Assembly: GCA_023398615.1 (NCBI GenBank)
Contig: JAEWSD010000260.1
Location: 1-12,897 of the forward strand
DNA from: Bacillota bacterium
GTDB lineage: Bacteria; Bacillota; Clostridia; Lachnospirales; Lachnospiraceae
Length of the DNA: 12,897 nt
Direction of reading: 5' to 3'
A model generated the notes under the pieces. That model saw only the letters and a list, made by a program, of their open reading frames with translations. It searched no databases and was not told where the DNA came from. The first letter of the stretch is position 1. Every line of letters starts with the position of its first letter. This document shows, in pieces, positions 1 through 7,544 of this stretch. Both the position numbers and the translations under genes were made by a program.

Positions 1-47
1 ATTTGAACGTCACATACAAATGCACTTATTGTATGTGTAAGTCAAAT
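1..47. repeat. Inverted repeat at window start (two-tier hairpin)
   Basis: CACATACAA (11-19) and TTGTATGTG (29-37) are perfect 9-bp arms around a 9-nt loop. An outer pair, ATTTGA (1-6) and TCAAAT (42-47), is also perfect, so the whole unit is symmetrical around a 4x4 internal loop. There is no clear T-run on either side. It could be a terminator of an upstream gene, an operator or a leader hairpin. It begins at the window edge and may extend further left. Confidence 0.45.
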
Positions 48-49
48 AA

Positions 50-77
50 TTTCAGCAAATTGTAGAGGCAGCTGAAA
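50..77. repeat. Second hairpin in the leader of the M28 fusion gene
   Basis: TTTCAGC (50-56) and GCTGAAA (71-77) form a perfect 7-bp stem around a 14-nt loop. It lies 77 nt upstream of the start at 154. Together with the 1-47 hairpin it makes this leader structured, but I recognise no RNA family and see no convincing promoter hexamers between here and the gene. Confidence 0.35.
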
Positions 78-153
78 CACACAGGAACATCAGCAGACAC
101 AAAAAGGAGTTTCGCAATTACCTAATATTCATTTACAAAGAGGGGGAAGCCTG

Positions 154-2517
154 TTGAACCAATTTCAAATCATTGCATTATCTGCCATGCTGCTGTTTTA
201 CACAGCTTATTTTACAAAACAGCTGCTGCAGCATAAAAAGGGAATTCAGACAGATCAGCTGGGAAAAGGGAATAAGCCCGCAAAAGAAAGGTTTATTGAA
301 TTTTTCCTTAAAATCATGAATTTTATAATCGTTCCAGTTGATATCTGCATCATTCTAATCTACCCAAATGTTCCCTATCCGGCTGTTTTCCGTTATGCCG
401 GCTTGTTGGCGGCGGTCCTCGGAACCGCGGTATTCATTCTTGCAATGGCCACCATGCGGGATAACTGGAGGGCAGGTATTCCGGAGGAAGGCCGGACACA
501 GATGGTAACAAAGGGAATCTACCGCATAAGCAGGAATCCCGCATTTCTTGGTTTTGATTTATTATATCTGGGAATCCTTACGGCTTTCCCGAATCCGTTA
601 TGTCTGCTGTTTACCGCGGCAGCCGTCCTGTCACTGCATTTGCAGATACTTGCGGAAGAAAAGTTCCTCACTAAGGCCTTCGGCCGGGACTATATCATGT
701 ACAAGCAGAAAACCGGCAGATATCTTCCGGGGATATTGACCTATCTCCTTCTTGGATTAGCCGTTGCGGCAATCGGAACTGCTCTGGGTTACTATCAGAT
801 TACACCCATGAAAGCTCCCAAAGACTTTAAGGAAGAATACCTGACCGTCGGCGAGGTCATGGGAAAACCGGTCGATTTCTCCATGACGATGAATCATGTA
901 AGAGAAATGGCGGCAGAGCCGCATGCCACCGGAAGTAAGGAAATAGAAACGGTCCGCGGCTACCTGGTGAAGCAATTCGAACAAATGGGCTGTAATTACC
1001 AGACACAGGAATTCCAAGTGGACATGAAGGATCAGATTAAGAAACAGGTCGAATCCTTCCAGTCCTATATCAGGGAACATCCGGAAGAAAAAGCTTACTA
1101 TGAGGATTATTTTGCCGGTCTTGGATTTGCCTCCTATGAGGAAAAATACCGCGCCGACATATACTGTTCCAATACCGATTACATAAACGGAGTCAACTAT
1201 CTTGTCAAGGCCGATGCACCCGATACGGATAAGGGAGTCCTGTTCGTAAGCCATTATGACAGTACCAAAAACGGCCCCGGTGCAGCCGATGATTTGATCA
1301 GCGTTGCCAGCATGCTGGAAGCACTGCGCAGTATACAGTCCAAAGGAACTTCGGCAAATGACTTATATTTTCTTTTTACCGATGCGGAAGAGCTGGAGCT
1401 ATTCGGGGCGGATGCTTTTGTAAGAGATTTCCCGGATATGAAGGAAAAGATTGAATTGGTAGTCAACCTGGAAGCGAGAGGGAATCAGGGTACCCTGCTT
1501 ATGTTTGAAACCTCTCCTCATGATAAAGGGATCGTAAAGGCTCTTAACCGGGCTGTTGATCAGACCTCGGCCTTTTCCTTCCTTGCCGCTATTTACAAAA
1601 TGATGCCGAATGATACGGATCTCTCCGAATTTTTAGAGGCCGGATATTCCGGAATGAATTTTGCCGTAATCGGAGGGCCGGAGAATTATCACCAAATGAC
1701 GGACAGTTATGAGAACCTGGACAGGGACAGCGCCTATATGTACCTTAAGACAGCGGCAGACCTGACCGAATATTTCAGTACTGCTCCCCTGGACACGCTA
1801 AAGAGTGATGAGGATGCGGTCTACTTCCCCTTCATGAAAGGAAATACCGTGATCATATCAAATCATGGTATGTTAATCTTCTCCTGTTTCATCGGTATCA
1901 TTGCCCTGATATGGATCGGGATTTTAATTTTCAAAAAAGCGGTAAAAATAAAGGACTTTATCATCACCCTGGCGATAATGCTCGCCTCAATAGCAACGGC
2001 TGCGATCTTGGGGATATCGGCTGCCTTTATTTGTGACATAATAAGCAGCCGTATCGGCTGGTTTGAATCCGTCGGGATTATAAACAATATCTTTTATAGT
2101 CTTTGCTTTGCTGTAACAATCGAAGTGCTCCTGCTTATTTATGCGGCAGCCAAAAGAGCAGGAAGTAAACAAGCTCCGGCCGTATGCGGTATTCTGCTTT
2201 TTGATATCCTGAACTGGATCTGCATGTATCTGCTGAACAGCCTGGCATACCTGTTTACCATCCCGCTATGCATACTTTTGCTATATTCCATCTATCAATA
2301 CTTTAATAACGGAAATGCAAAGAGCAATTGCTTCCGCCTGTGTGCTCTATTGATTGCCGAGCCGGCTATCTTAATGCTTTATACACCGGTCATCTATTTA
2401 CTATATATGGGCTTGCTGTCCTCCCTGCTATTTGCGGATATGATCCTTGCAAGTTTGGCGATACTGCCTGCGGCAGTGATAGCTGCCCCCTGTTTCACAC
2501 GGAAAGCAGAAGTATAA
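154..2517 (+). CDS. Membrane fusion protein: ICMT-like methyltransferase domain + M28 (Pff1/ERMP1-like) metallopeptidase + C-terminal membrane domain
   Basis: The start is a TTG at 154, preceded by AAAGAGGGGG (137-146) with 7-nt spacing; the product is 787 aa. Residues 1-212 are membrane-rich with segments near 3-20, 55-72, 80-100, 133-160 and 195-212. They carry the isoprenylcysteine carboxyl methyltransferase/phospholipid methyltransferase signature: RNPAFLGF (127-134), then EEKFL and FGRDY (168-180). Residues 240-545 are an M28 zinc peptidase with HYD (H367, D369), GAADD (D379), AEE (E412 base, E413), NLEARG (E440), DTD (487-489) and YHQ (H513). The spacing matches the Pff1/ERMP1 branch, where all ligands are conserved. 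About six or seven hydrophobic segments follow (565-778), also typical of that branch. The likely role is a membrane-anchored aminopeptidase or carboxypeptidase acting outside the cytoplasm; substrates and methyl acceptor are unknown. Single open frame, not a frameshift join. Confidence 0.85.
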   Translation: MNQFQIIALSAMLLFYTAYFTKQLLQHKKGIQTDQLGKGNKPAKERFIEFFLKIMNFIIVPVDICIILIYPNVPYPAVFRYAGLLAAVLGTAVFILAMATMRDNWRAGIPEEGRTQMVTKGIYRISRNPAFLGFDLLYLGILTAFPNPLCLLFTAAAVLSLHLQILAEEKFLTKAFGRDYIMYKQKTGRYLPGILTYLLLGLAVAAIGTALGYYQITPMKAPKDFKEEYLTVGEVMGKPVDFSMTMNHVREMAAEPHATGSKEIETVRGYLVKQFEQMGCNYQTQEFQVDMKDQIKKQVESFQSYIREHPEEKAYYEDYFAGLGFASYEEKYRADIYCSNTDYINGVNYLVKADAPDTDKGVLFVSHYDSTKNGPGAADDLISVASMLEALRSIQSKGTSANDLYFLFTDAEELELFGADAFVRDFPDMKEKIELVVNLEARGNQGTLLMFETSPHDKGIVKALNRAVDQTSAFSFLAAIYKMMPNDTDLSEFLEAGYSGMNFAVIGGPENYHQMTDSYENLDRDSAYMYLKTAADLTEYFSTAPLDTLKSDEDAVYFPFMKGNTVIISNHGMLIFSCFIGIIALIWIGILIFKKAVKIKDFIITLAIMLASIATAAILGISAAFICDIISSRIGWFESVGIINNIFYSLCFAVTIEVLLLIYAAAKRAGSKQAPAVCGILLFDILNWICMYLLNSLAYLFTIPLCILLLYSIYQYFNNGNAKSNCFRLCALLIAEPAILMLYTPVIYLLYMGLLSSLLFADMILASLAILPAAVIAAPCFTRKAEV

Positions 2518-2521
2518 TGTA

Positions 2522-2568
2522 AGAAAAAATCTGAACCATCTTGGCATTATCATAAGATGGTTCAGATT
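2522..2568 (-). terminator. Intrinsic terminator of the tdk operon, possibly bidirectional
   Basis: The arms at 2528-2542 and 2554-2568 are a perfect 15-bp inverted repeat (core CTGAACCATCTT) around an 11-nt loop. On the minus strand the stem is followed by six T residues (A-run at 2524-2529 on the plus strand, partly inside the stem), which fits termination of the minus-strand operon ending at 2587. On the plus strand the stem starts 11 nt after the M28 fusion stop but has only a weak T-rich tail, so plus-strand termination is less sure. Confidence 0.8.
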
Positions 2569-2586
2569 CATTATAATATCCCTTGT

Positions 2587-2886
2587 TCAACCAAAGAATT
2601 TTTTAAATTTCTCATCCTCACTCGGAAAATGAGTTACATATCCAATTGCCATTTTCCCTTTCGTGACCTCAATAAGCTTCCTTGTCTTTTCCTCACCGAA
2701 AGCTCCGCAAAGCTCTAACGCTCCAAATCCTTCCTCTACCATTTGCTTTGCTCTTTCGCATGCTTCCTCAAAATTATTGACGGATATGATATAGGTATCC
2801 TTATTATCCATTTCAAAACAGGCGGTATGCCTTTCCTTATCGTATTTCGGTCCCATTAACATGAATGCAAATTTCGGTTTACTCAT
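2587..2886 (-). CDS. DUF6506 family protein
   Basis: Small soluble protein of 99 aa, beginning MSKPKFAF. A TTG at 2904 is in frame, but AAGGAAGG sits 6 nt before the ATG at 2886, so the ATG is chosen. From memory of the family, the pattern resembles DUF6506: a beta strand with FAFMLMGP, a central IISVNNFEEACERAKQ segment, GFGALELCGAFG and a C-terminal GYVTHF. The biochemical role of the family is not known to me. No signal peptide or membrane segment is seen. It is the last gene of the tdk operon, 53 nt after the upstream VOC gene and 18 nt before the terminator stem. Confidence 0.7.
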   Translation of the reverse strand: MSKPKFAFMLMGPKYDKERHTACFEMDNKDTYIISVNNFEEACERAKQMVEEGFGALELCGAFGEEKTRKLIEVTKGKMAIGYVTHFPSEDEKFKKFFG

Positions 2887-2939
2887 TATGATCCTTCCTT
2901 TCAAATATTCTTAATTTCCAATTGCTATTTACGAAGCTC

Positions 2940-3398
2940 TTAATTGCTATTATACTGGTTTAATTCGATCAGATTTCCCTCGATGTCCTTAAAATATGTA
3001 AATCCCAGTCCTGCAACCTCCGGCGGTTCCGTCACAAAGATCGGCTCCTCCACAAATTCTACCCCTTTGTCCGACAATTCCTTATAAGCCTTCTCAAGAT
3101 CTTCCACTTCAAATGCAAGGTGACGCAGCCCGGGCATATTCGTATGGGAGATATCCTCCAGATATGCTCTTTGCGGTGTGATCTGATAGATTTCAATCTG
3201 CACCTTCGTGCCGGGCAGATTCAGTACGATACCTTTTGCTGAGGAACCCGGTACACCGATACCTCTTTGAAAATCCTCCGTACCGATTGTCACTTCCTCC
3301 ACACATTCAAACCCCAGTACATTCGTATAGAAATCTTTCATCCTTTCTACATCTCTGGCAATGATTGCCGCATGTCTTAAACTCGTAATCTTAAGCAT
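2940..3398 (-). CDS. VOC-fold metalloprotein (glyoxalase/bleomycin-resistance/dioxygenase superfamily)
   Basis: The product is 152 aa; ATG at 3398 has AGGAG with about 6-nt spacing. Two beta-alpha-beta-beta-beta modules are visible. The expected metal tetrad is complete: H9 (LRHAAI), E69 (IEIYQ), H93 (LRHLAFEV) and E145 (NLIELNQ). This suggests an active divalent-metal enzyme such as a lactoylglutathione-lyase-like or epimerase-like protein. The N-terminal module DVERMKDFYTNVLGF and the C-terminal FKDIEGNLIEL are classic for the family. The substrate cannot be read from the sequence. It follows the other VOC gene by 31 nt in the tdk operon, so co-transcription is likely. Confidence 0.85.
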   Translation of the reverse strand: MLKITSLRHAAIIARDVERMKDFYTNVLGFECVEEVTIGTEDFQRGIGVPGSSAKGIVLNLPGTKVQIEIYQITPQRAYLEDISHTNMPGLRHLAFEVEDLEKAYKELSDKGVEFVEEPIFVTEPPEVAGLGFTYFKDIEGNLIELNQYNSN

Positions 3399-3429
3399 AA
3401 TATACTCCTGTCTTTTTTATTCTTTCATA

Positions 3430-3786
3430 TTAATCGGCAGGCGCCGTCACCTCAATGTGATTACCTTCACAGTCCGCAAACTCCATTACCCAGTTACTTC
3501 TTATTTTCGTTAAAGGAAATACAATTGGACAGTTTAATCCGGACAGCTTCTCCTGAATCCGAACAATATCATCAACTGCCAGGCTTGGGAGGCAGTTATT
3601 GCCATAAACATGCTTCTCATTCATTTTTTCAAAGGCAAACAGGCCGAACCGGAAACCACTGATGTCAAAAACACTGTATATCTCATCCCGTTCCATAACC
3701 TCCTGTTCCAGTAACTTTTCATAAAAATGAATCGCCCGGTCCATATCTTTCACGCAGATATATAAGGAACAAATATTAAATTGCAT
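3430..3786 (-). CDS. Short VOC-fold protein, metal site incomplete
   Basis: The product is 118 aa with a VOC/glyoxalase fold: VKDMDRAIHFYEKLL at 12-26, then AVDDIVRIQEKL, and a C-terminal DCEGNHIEV. The start is ATG 3786; a TTG at 3790-3792 is in frame, but the GGGGG ribosome site lies 7 nt from the ATG and almost touches the TTG. Of the usual four metal ligands only E112 is clear. The first-strand His and the second-module His seen in the adjacent gene are replaced (CSLYI and CLPSLAV). It is therefore more likely a binding protein of the bleomycin-resistance type, or a degenerate paralogue, than a metalloenzyme. It lies between tdk (42 nt) and the complete VOC gene (31 nt). Confidence 0.78.
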   Translation of the reverse strand: MQFNICSLYICVKDMDRAIHFYEKLLEQEVMERDEIYSVFDISGFRFGLFAFEKMNEKHVYGNNCLPSLAVDDIVRIQEKLSGLNCPIVFPLTKIRSNWVMEFADCEGNHIEVTAPAD

Positions 3787-3828
3787 CTGCAATCCCCCTT
3801 TATTACATTACCTATACTTTCTGATGAA

Positions 3829-4419
3829 TCAACCTGCCGGCCTATTCTCCGCTTTATAAGGCCGCCTCAGATAGAAATGCTTTCCGCACACGCTATGGTA
3901 TTCTACCCGCTCGTTTGTTCCTTTTACCACAATGAGATCTCCTTCCGTTACTACCCGGCCATTTACCGTCCGCAGCACCATTCTTGCCTTTTTCCCGCAA
4001 TGGCATAATGTCGGAAGCTCCTGCAATTCATCGGCCAGGGCGCTCAGCATAACGGAACCTTCAAACGGTTCCCCTTTAAAATTCGTCCTGAGCCCATAGC
4101 ATATTACAGGAATATCCTGAAAGATTGCAATCCTGTGCAGTTCAACCACCTGAGCCTTTGTCAGGCATTGCGCTTCGTCGATCAGTATGCAGTCGGCATC
4201 CTTTAGGATACCCAGGCTGTCCTGAATAAAGCTGTATTCCCCGTCAAATGGGAGGGCATCAATCCCGATCCCGACCCTTGACCGGATGCGGCTGCCAAAG
4301 ATACCCGGCATAAGCGCCGCAGGCTTTTTCTTAAGTTCCATGTAATTATGGTAGGTTCGTATCAATTCCAAAGACTTCCCTGCGTTCATTGTAGAATACC
4401 TGAAAGATAATTTTGCCAT
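3829..4419 (-). CDS. tdk: Thymidine kinase (type II, E. coli-like)
   Basis: ATP-dependent phosphorylation of thymidine to dTMP, a cytosolic pyrimidine-salvage step. The product is 196 aa from ATG 4419, chosen because GAGAGG lies 5 nt upstream and family members start MAxLxFxYxxMNxGKS. An upstream in-frame start at 4458 would add 13 non-conserved residues. Visible motifs are the P-loop STMNAGKS (9-16), DEAQ (81-84) with the catalytic Glu, CYGLRTNFKGEPFEGS (107-122) in the nucleoside-binding region, CHCGKKA (139-145) and VCGKH (177-181). The last two provide the structural zinc ligands. Length and motifs are normal for a functional enzyme. It is the first gene of a four-gene operon with two VOC proteins and a DUF6506 protein. 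Confidence 0.95.
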   Translation of the reverse strand: MAKLSFRYSTMNAGKSLELIRTYHNYMELKKKPAALMPGIFGSRIRSRVGIGIDALPFDGEYSFIQDSLGILKDADCILIDEAQCLTKAQVVELHRIAIFQDIPVICYGLRTNFKGEPFEGSVMLSALADELQELPTLCHCGKKARMVLRTVNGRVVTEGDLIVVKGTNERVEYHSVCGKHFYLRRPYKAENRPAG

Positions 4420-4460
4420 AACAACCTCTCTCTTCCAAAGCTTCCTCCAAGCTTTCAAAT

Positions 4461-4466
4461 ATTATA
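4461..4466 (-). promoter_or_regulatory. tdk: Candidate -10 box for tdk operon
   Basis: Minus-strand TATAAT lies 41 nt upstream of the tdk ATG. No good -35 hexamer is seen at 16-18 bp spacing (CTGTGT at best), so this rests on the -10 alone. The divergent 245-nt gap to the metallophosphoesterase gene (4420-4664) is AT-rich and holds two TTGTCA hexamers on the plus strand (4502-4507 and 4535-4540) without well-spaced -10 partners. Confidence 0.35.
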
Positions 4467-4664
4467 TAGTATCTGCAAAAATAACACAGGTATTTATAGA
4501 ATTGTCATTTACATTCTATATTTTTACATATTACTTGTCAATCACTACATGGTATGGAATATATTGTATGAATAACCTCAATAACTATCCGCATAATATT
4601 AACACATTTTATTAACAGGTCTGCAAAACATGCAATTACGGCATTACGGCGGTTGGGAGCAATT

Positions 4665-5597
4665 ATGTTTACGGATGAAAGGCTTACATTTGCTTATAAG
4701 CACGCAAAGACGGAATTCTTTGACAAGAAATCCAAATATATTTTTTTCAGTGACTCTCACAGAGGGGATGACAGCATTTCCGACGAATTCGCGCGGAATC
4801 AGAATGTATTGCTGCATGCGCTTGATTACTACTATAATAACGGATATACCTACGTGGAAGTCGGTGACGGAGATGAGCTTTGGGAATACCCGGATTTTAA
4901 ATTAATCCGCCTGGCGCATAACGATATATTTTTTATGATCAAAAAATTCTTTGACGACAACCGGCTGATCCTGCTTTATGGCAACCATAATATCTATCTG
5001 AAGAATAAATGCTTTGTAAAAAGATTCTACTACCAGTATCATGATGAATTCAGCCGTGTTAAAAAAGATCTTTTTTACGGAATCGTCCCGATCGAAGCAT
5101 TGGTACTAAAATATAAAGAAAATGACCAGGAAATATTTATCGTCCACGGCCATCAGGGCGACCTGATGAACGACCAGCTGTGGTATATATCGATGCTGAC
5201 ATTAAGGTATTTCTGGCGTTACCTGCATGTGGTCGGCTTTCATAACCCTGCCAGCCCAGCCAGGAATCAATTTACAAGGCACAAGGTGGAAAAAGCCTAT
5301 AAGGAATGGATCCGCCGGCATAAAATGATGCTTATCTGCGGCCATACACACAGACCGAGATTTCCTAAGAAAGGGGAACTCCCCTACTTCAATTCAGGCT
5401 GCTGCATCCATACGAAGGGGATCACCGGAATTGAGATTACGGACGGGAAGATCATGATGGTGGACTGGCGGGTACGGGCCGACCATAAGGGAATCCTGCA
5501 CATTGAACGGTATGTGCTAAGAGGGCCTGAACCGATTGAACGGTATAATCTCAGGAATTCGGTCAGAACCAAAATGGAAAATCGCCCTTCTTCCTGA
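4665..5597 (+). CDS. Calcineurin-like metallophosphoesterase
   Basis: The product is 310 aa. ATG 4665 is preceded by GGGAG (4655-4659) with 5-nt spacing; a TTG at 4653 overlaps that ribosome site and is rejected. All dinuclear-metal motifs are present in order: SDSH (D30, H32), GDGDELWE (D68), YGNHN (N107, H108), VHGHQGD (H161, H163) and CGHTHRP (H227, H229). The H-bearing HGHQGD and GDxxxLW patterns resemble UDP-diacylglucosamine hydrolase-like and Ser/Thr-phosphatase-like members, but the substrate is not determinable. A basic, aromatic stretch (about 172-222, WYISMLTLRYFWRYL) may form a membrane-facing lid, which is an inference. No signal peptide. It reads divergently from tdk, and the Ca-loop gene follows after 111 nt. 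Confidence 0.9.
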   Translation: MFTDERLTFAYKHAKTEFFDKKSKYIFFSDSHRGDDSISDEFARNQNVLLHALDYYYNNGYTYVEVGDGDELWEYPDFKLIRLAHNDIFFMIKKFFDDNRLILLYGNHNIYLKNKCFVKRFYYQYHDEFSRVKKDLFYGIVPIEALVLKYKENDQEIFIVHGHQGDLMNDQLWYISMLTLRYFWRYLHVVGFHNPASPARNQFTRHKVEKAYKEWIRRHKMMLICGHTHRPRFPKKGELPYFNSGCCIHTKGITGIEITDGKIMMVDWRVRADHKGILHIERYVLRGPEPIERYNLRNSVRTKMENRPSS

Positions 5598-5637
5598 AGC
5601 AAATTATTCTGTTTAGTCCTATTACTCTATATATCTA

Positions 5638-5643
5638 TATAAT
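5638..5643 (+). promoter_or_regulatory. Candidate -10 box upstream of the Ca-loop protein gene
   Basis: A perfect TATAAT lies 65 nt before the TTG start, in the AT-rich gap after the metallophosphoesterase stop. No convincing -35 hexamer is seen at standard spacing, so assignment is tentative. No terminator-like hairpin is seen between the two genes, so read-through is also possible. Confidence 0.35.
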
Positions 5644-5708
5644 CTTTCAGTTTCTTCCGATATATTAAATGCCATATTATGTTTGCTCATGAAAAAGGAG
5701 GGAACTGA

Positions 5709-6737
5709 TTGAAAATTGAAAGTGCATCTATTAATATGAATTCTGTTTCAAGGAAAAAAACGGTATTTCAAATCACCGAAGACTTGCGTGCATGGGGAGA
5801 AATTCCAACGGACAGTAATCATTCCGGCAAGCAAAGCAGCCATACCATATCCGAGAAATTCAAAGCAGCCGATACCGCCGGCCCCATGACCGTTACCGTA
5901 CAGGACGGGACGTCGCTGATAACAAAGGCCGACGAATTAAAGATAAGGTTACTGAATATGATTATGGAAAGAATAACCGGGAAGAAATTAAGATTTCAGG
6001 TTCCAAAGCAGCTTCAGCCATTGGCCTCGACGACATATTCTCTTACAGACAGTGCGCCGCCCGCCGTACAGGGTTGGGGAATCGATTACCAGAAAAGGGA
6101 ATACTATTCGGAATCCGAATCTTTGAGCTTTCAATCCGGTGGAATCGTGAAAACCTCAGACGGCAGAGAAATAAAATTTAATATAAATCTTTACATGAGC
6201 CGCTCCTTCGAATCCATGAATTTCACCTCATTGAAGGCCGGAGATGCGATGACTGACCCGCTTGTCATCAATTTCGGCAAATCCTCCGCCGGTCTGACAC
6301 AGAGTAAATTCTCTTTTGATTTAGATAACGACGGTAAGAATGACAGTATTTCATTTGCTGATACCGGCAGCGGTTTCCTTGCTTATGACAGGAATAACGA
6401 CGGTATCATTAATAACGGCAGTGAACTGTTTGGTCCGGGCACGGGCAACGGTTTCATTGAATTGGCACAATTTGATTCCGACGGAAACAACTGGATTGAC
6501 GAAAATGATCCCATTTATGACAAGCTTCGTATCTGGACAAAGGATGAGAACGGAAAGGATCAGCTCTTTGCAATCGGTCAGAAGGGAATCGGCGCCATCT
6601 ATTTAGGCTCCGTTGATTCCACCTATTCCCTGAAGGATACCGGCAACCGGACGCTGGGGCAGATCAGCCGGACAGGAGTATTCCTCAGAGAAGACGGAAC
6701 AGCAGGAACCATTCAGCATCTTGATATCAGTTTGTAG
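5709..6737 (+). CDS. Protein with EF-hand-like calcium loops, no visible export signal
   Basis: The product is 342 aa. The start is a TTG at 5709 with a strong ribosome site, AAGGAGGG (5695-5702), 6 nt away. The N-terminal half (1-195) is polar and low in recognisable motifs. It has a short helix at 74-92 and beta-rich sequence around 135-165. The C-terminal half has three Asp/Asn-rich DxDxDG loops: DLDNDGKND (204-212), DRNNDGIINNGSE (227-239) and DSDGNNWIDE (256-265). These are followed by RIWTKDENG and GIGAIYLG. This arrangement (Ca loop, YDRNxDGxI, SELFG, DSDGxxxID, LRIW) resembles a module found in large secreted RTX/VCBS-type proteins, but here it stands alone. The N-terminus has no hydrophobic core or sorting motif. 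Function unknown; Ca2+ binding is a motif-based inference. A terminator follows directly. Confidence 0.75.
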   Translation: MKIESASINMNSVSRKKTVFQITEDLRAWGEIPTDSNHSGKQSSHTISEKFKAADTAGPMTVTVQDGTSLITKADELKIRLLNMIMERITGKKLRFQVPKQLQPLASTTYSLTDSAPPAVQGWGIDYQKREYYSESESLSFQSGGIVKTSDGREIKFNINLYMSRSFESMNFTSLKAGDAMTDPLVINFGKSSAGLTQSKFSFDLDNDGKNDSISFADTGSGFLAYDRNNDGIINNGSELFGPGTGNGFIELAQFDSDGNNWIDENDPIYDKLRIWTKDENGKDQLFAIGQKGIGAIYLGSVDSTYSLKDTGNRTLGQISRTGVFLREDGTAGTIQHLDISL

Positions 6738-6747
6738 AAACAGACGG

Positions 6748-6785
6748 CACCGGGAAGGATTGTTATAATCCTCCCCGGTGTTTTT
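6748..6785 (+). terminator. Rho-independent terminator
   Basis: The 14-nt arms at 6748-6761 and 6767-6780 pair with a single A-C mismatch around a 5-nt loop (core CACCGGG/CCCGGTG), followed by TTTTT (6781-6785). It starts 10 nt after the stop of the Ca-loop protein gene. There is no T-run on the minus strand, so it does not serve the convergent regulator gene ending at 6801. Confidence 0.9.
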
Positions 6786-6800
6786 AAGGGTTACAAAGTA

Positions 6801-7493
6801 CTAGTACAATTCTGCGGATATTCTCATCAGTTCGGATATATCCGTCACTTCATAGCGCTTCCCTGCTTTCCTTAATAATCTCTCTGAACACAGAAGCTTT
6901 AAAGTCCTAAGCAAATGCCGGTAGCTGGTACCCAGCAGTTCGGCTGTTTCGGTAAGATTTTCATCAAATATCATCACAGTATGCCCGTTACTGCCTTTCT
7001 TTTCTACAGTTGTAACTATGTAACTTGCCAGCCTGCTTTCCAGCGAATAGAGCAGGTTGATGGAACTGTTCCTGGAGCATTGATACAGTTTATCGCCTAA
7101 CGAATCACAAATAAATCTTAAGAATCTTACATCCTGTAACAGATATTTTCCAACATGCTCTGCGGCTATGGCAATGCAGCAGCTATCCTCAATTACCTGG
7201 ACGTTATTGACAGACCTCCCTGAATCAAGGATTTCAAGTTCCCCCAGAACCCTGAAGCCCTTGTAAAAGCAAAGCAGCAGTGATTTGCCGTTGCTGAGCG
7301 TGGCATATACCTTAGCCTTTCCCTTTACCAGAAAGTAAAGGTATTCAATTTGTTCTCCCGCCCTGATGATATGTTCATTCCTTCGATAAGTAAAAAGCTC
7401 CATAAATTTTCTCATGTCTTCTGAAAGGATGCTGTGCAGCTCATACTTTTCAATATAGTGCTCCAGTTCTTCTCTGCTGCCCGATTTAATCAT
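6801..7493 (-). CDS. Crp/Fnr-family transcriptional regulator, YeiL-like
   Basis: The product is 230 aa from ATG 7493, with GGGGG 8 nt upstream. A longer in-frame ATG at 7544 has no ribosome site and would start inside the 16-bp palindrome, so it is rejected. A cyclic-nucleotide-binding-like beta-roll spans about 30-115 (EHIIRAGEQIEYLYFLVKGKAKVY, then GELEILDSGRSVNNVQVIED). A dimerisation helix spans about 118-163, and a C-terminal winged helix-turn-helix lies at about 177-215 (TETAELLGTSYRHLLRTLKLL). The ATLSNG, GELELID-like and GTSYRHLL segments match E. coli YeiL as I remember it. The RxE/RxS cAMP-binding pair is not evident (SGRSVNNV), so the ligand is open. Probably a DNA-binding activator or repressor of the divergent transporter pair and of itself. 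Confidence 0.88.
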   Translation of the reverse strand: MIKSGSREELEHYIEKYELHSILSEDMRKFMELFTYRRNEHIIRAGEQIEYLYFLVKGKAKVYATLSNGKSLLLCFYKGFRVLGELEILDSGRSVNNVQVIEDSCCIAIAAEHVGKYLLQDVRFLRFICDSLGDKLYQCSRNSSINLLYSLESRLASYIVTTVEKKGSNGHTVMIFDENLTETAELLGTSYRHLLRTLKLLCSERLLRKAGKRYEVTDISELMRISAELY

Positions 7494-7515
7494 TGTTCCT
7501 GCCCCCAAATAATTT

Positions 7516-7544
7516 AGTATAAGAAATATGTATAAGTATGACAT
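7516..7544 (-). promoter_or_regulatory. Candidate promoter of the YeiL-like regulator
   Basis: On the minus strand, ATGTCA (-35, plus positions 7539-7544) is 17 bp from TATACT (-10, plus 7516-7521). The -35 matches TTGACA at four of six positions. It lies inside the 16-bp palindrome, so a bound dimer would contact or block the polymerase site. The predicted transcript start is near 7509. Confidence 0.45.

Noticed and set aside
101..109. Shine-Dalgarno-like AAAAAGGAG, possible small leader peptide
   Set aside because: No ATG, GTG or TTG start lies at usable distance downstream, so no leader peptide can be supported.
757..1254. 165-aa minus-strand open frame inside the M28 fusion gene
   Set aside because: It is the antisense shadow of the conserved peptidase domain; no ribosome site or family resemblance.
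4630..4905. 91-aa plus-strand frame overlapping the metallophosphoesterase start
   Set aside because: No ribosome site, and the overlapping frame carries all metal-binding motifs of a real enzyme.
7493..7544. N-terminal extension of the YeiL-like regulator from the ATG at 7544
   Set aside because: No ribosome site; the start codon falls within the palindrome and the added 17 residues do not match the family, while the ATG at 7493 has a good GGGGG site.
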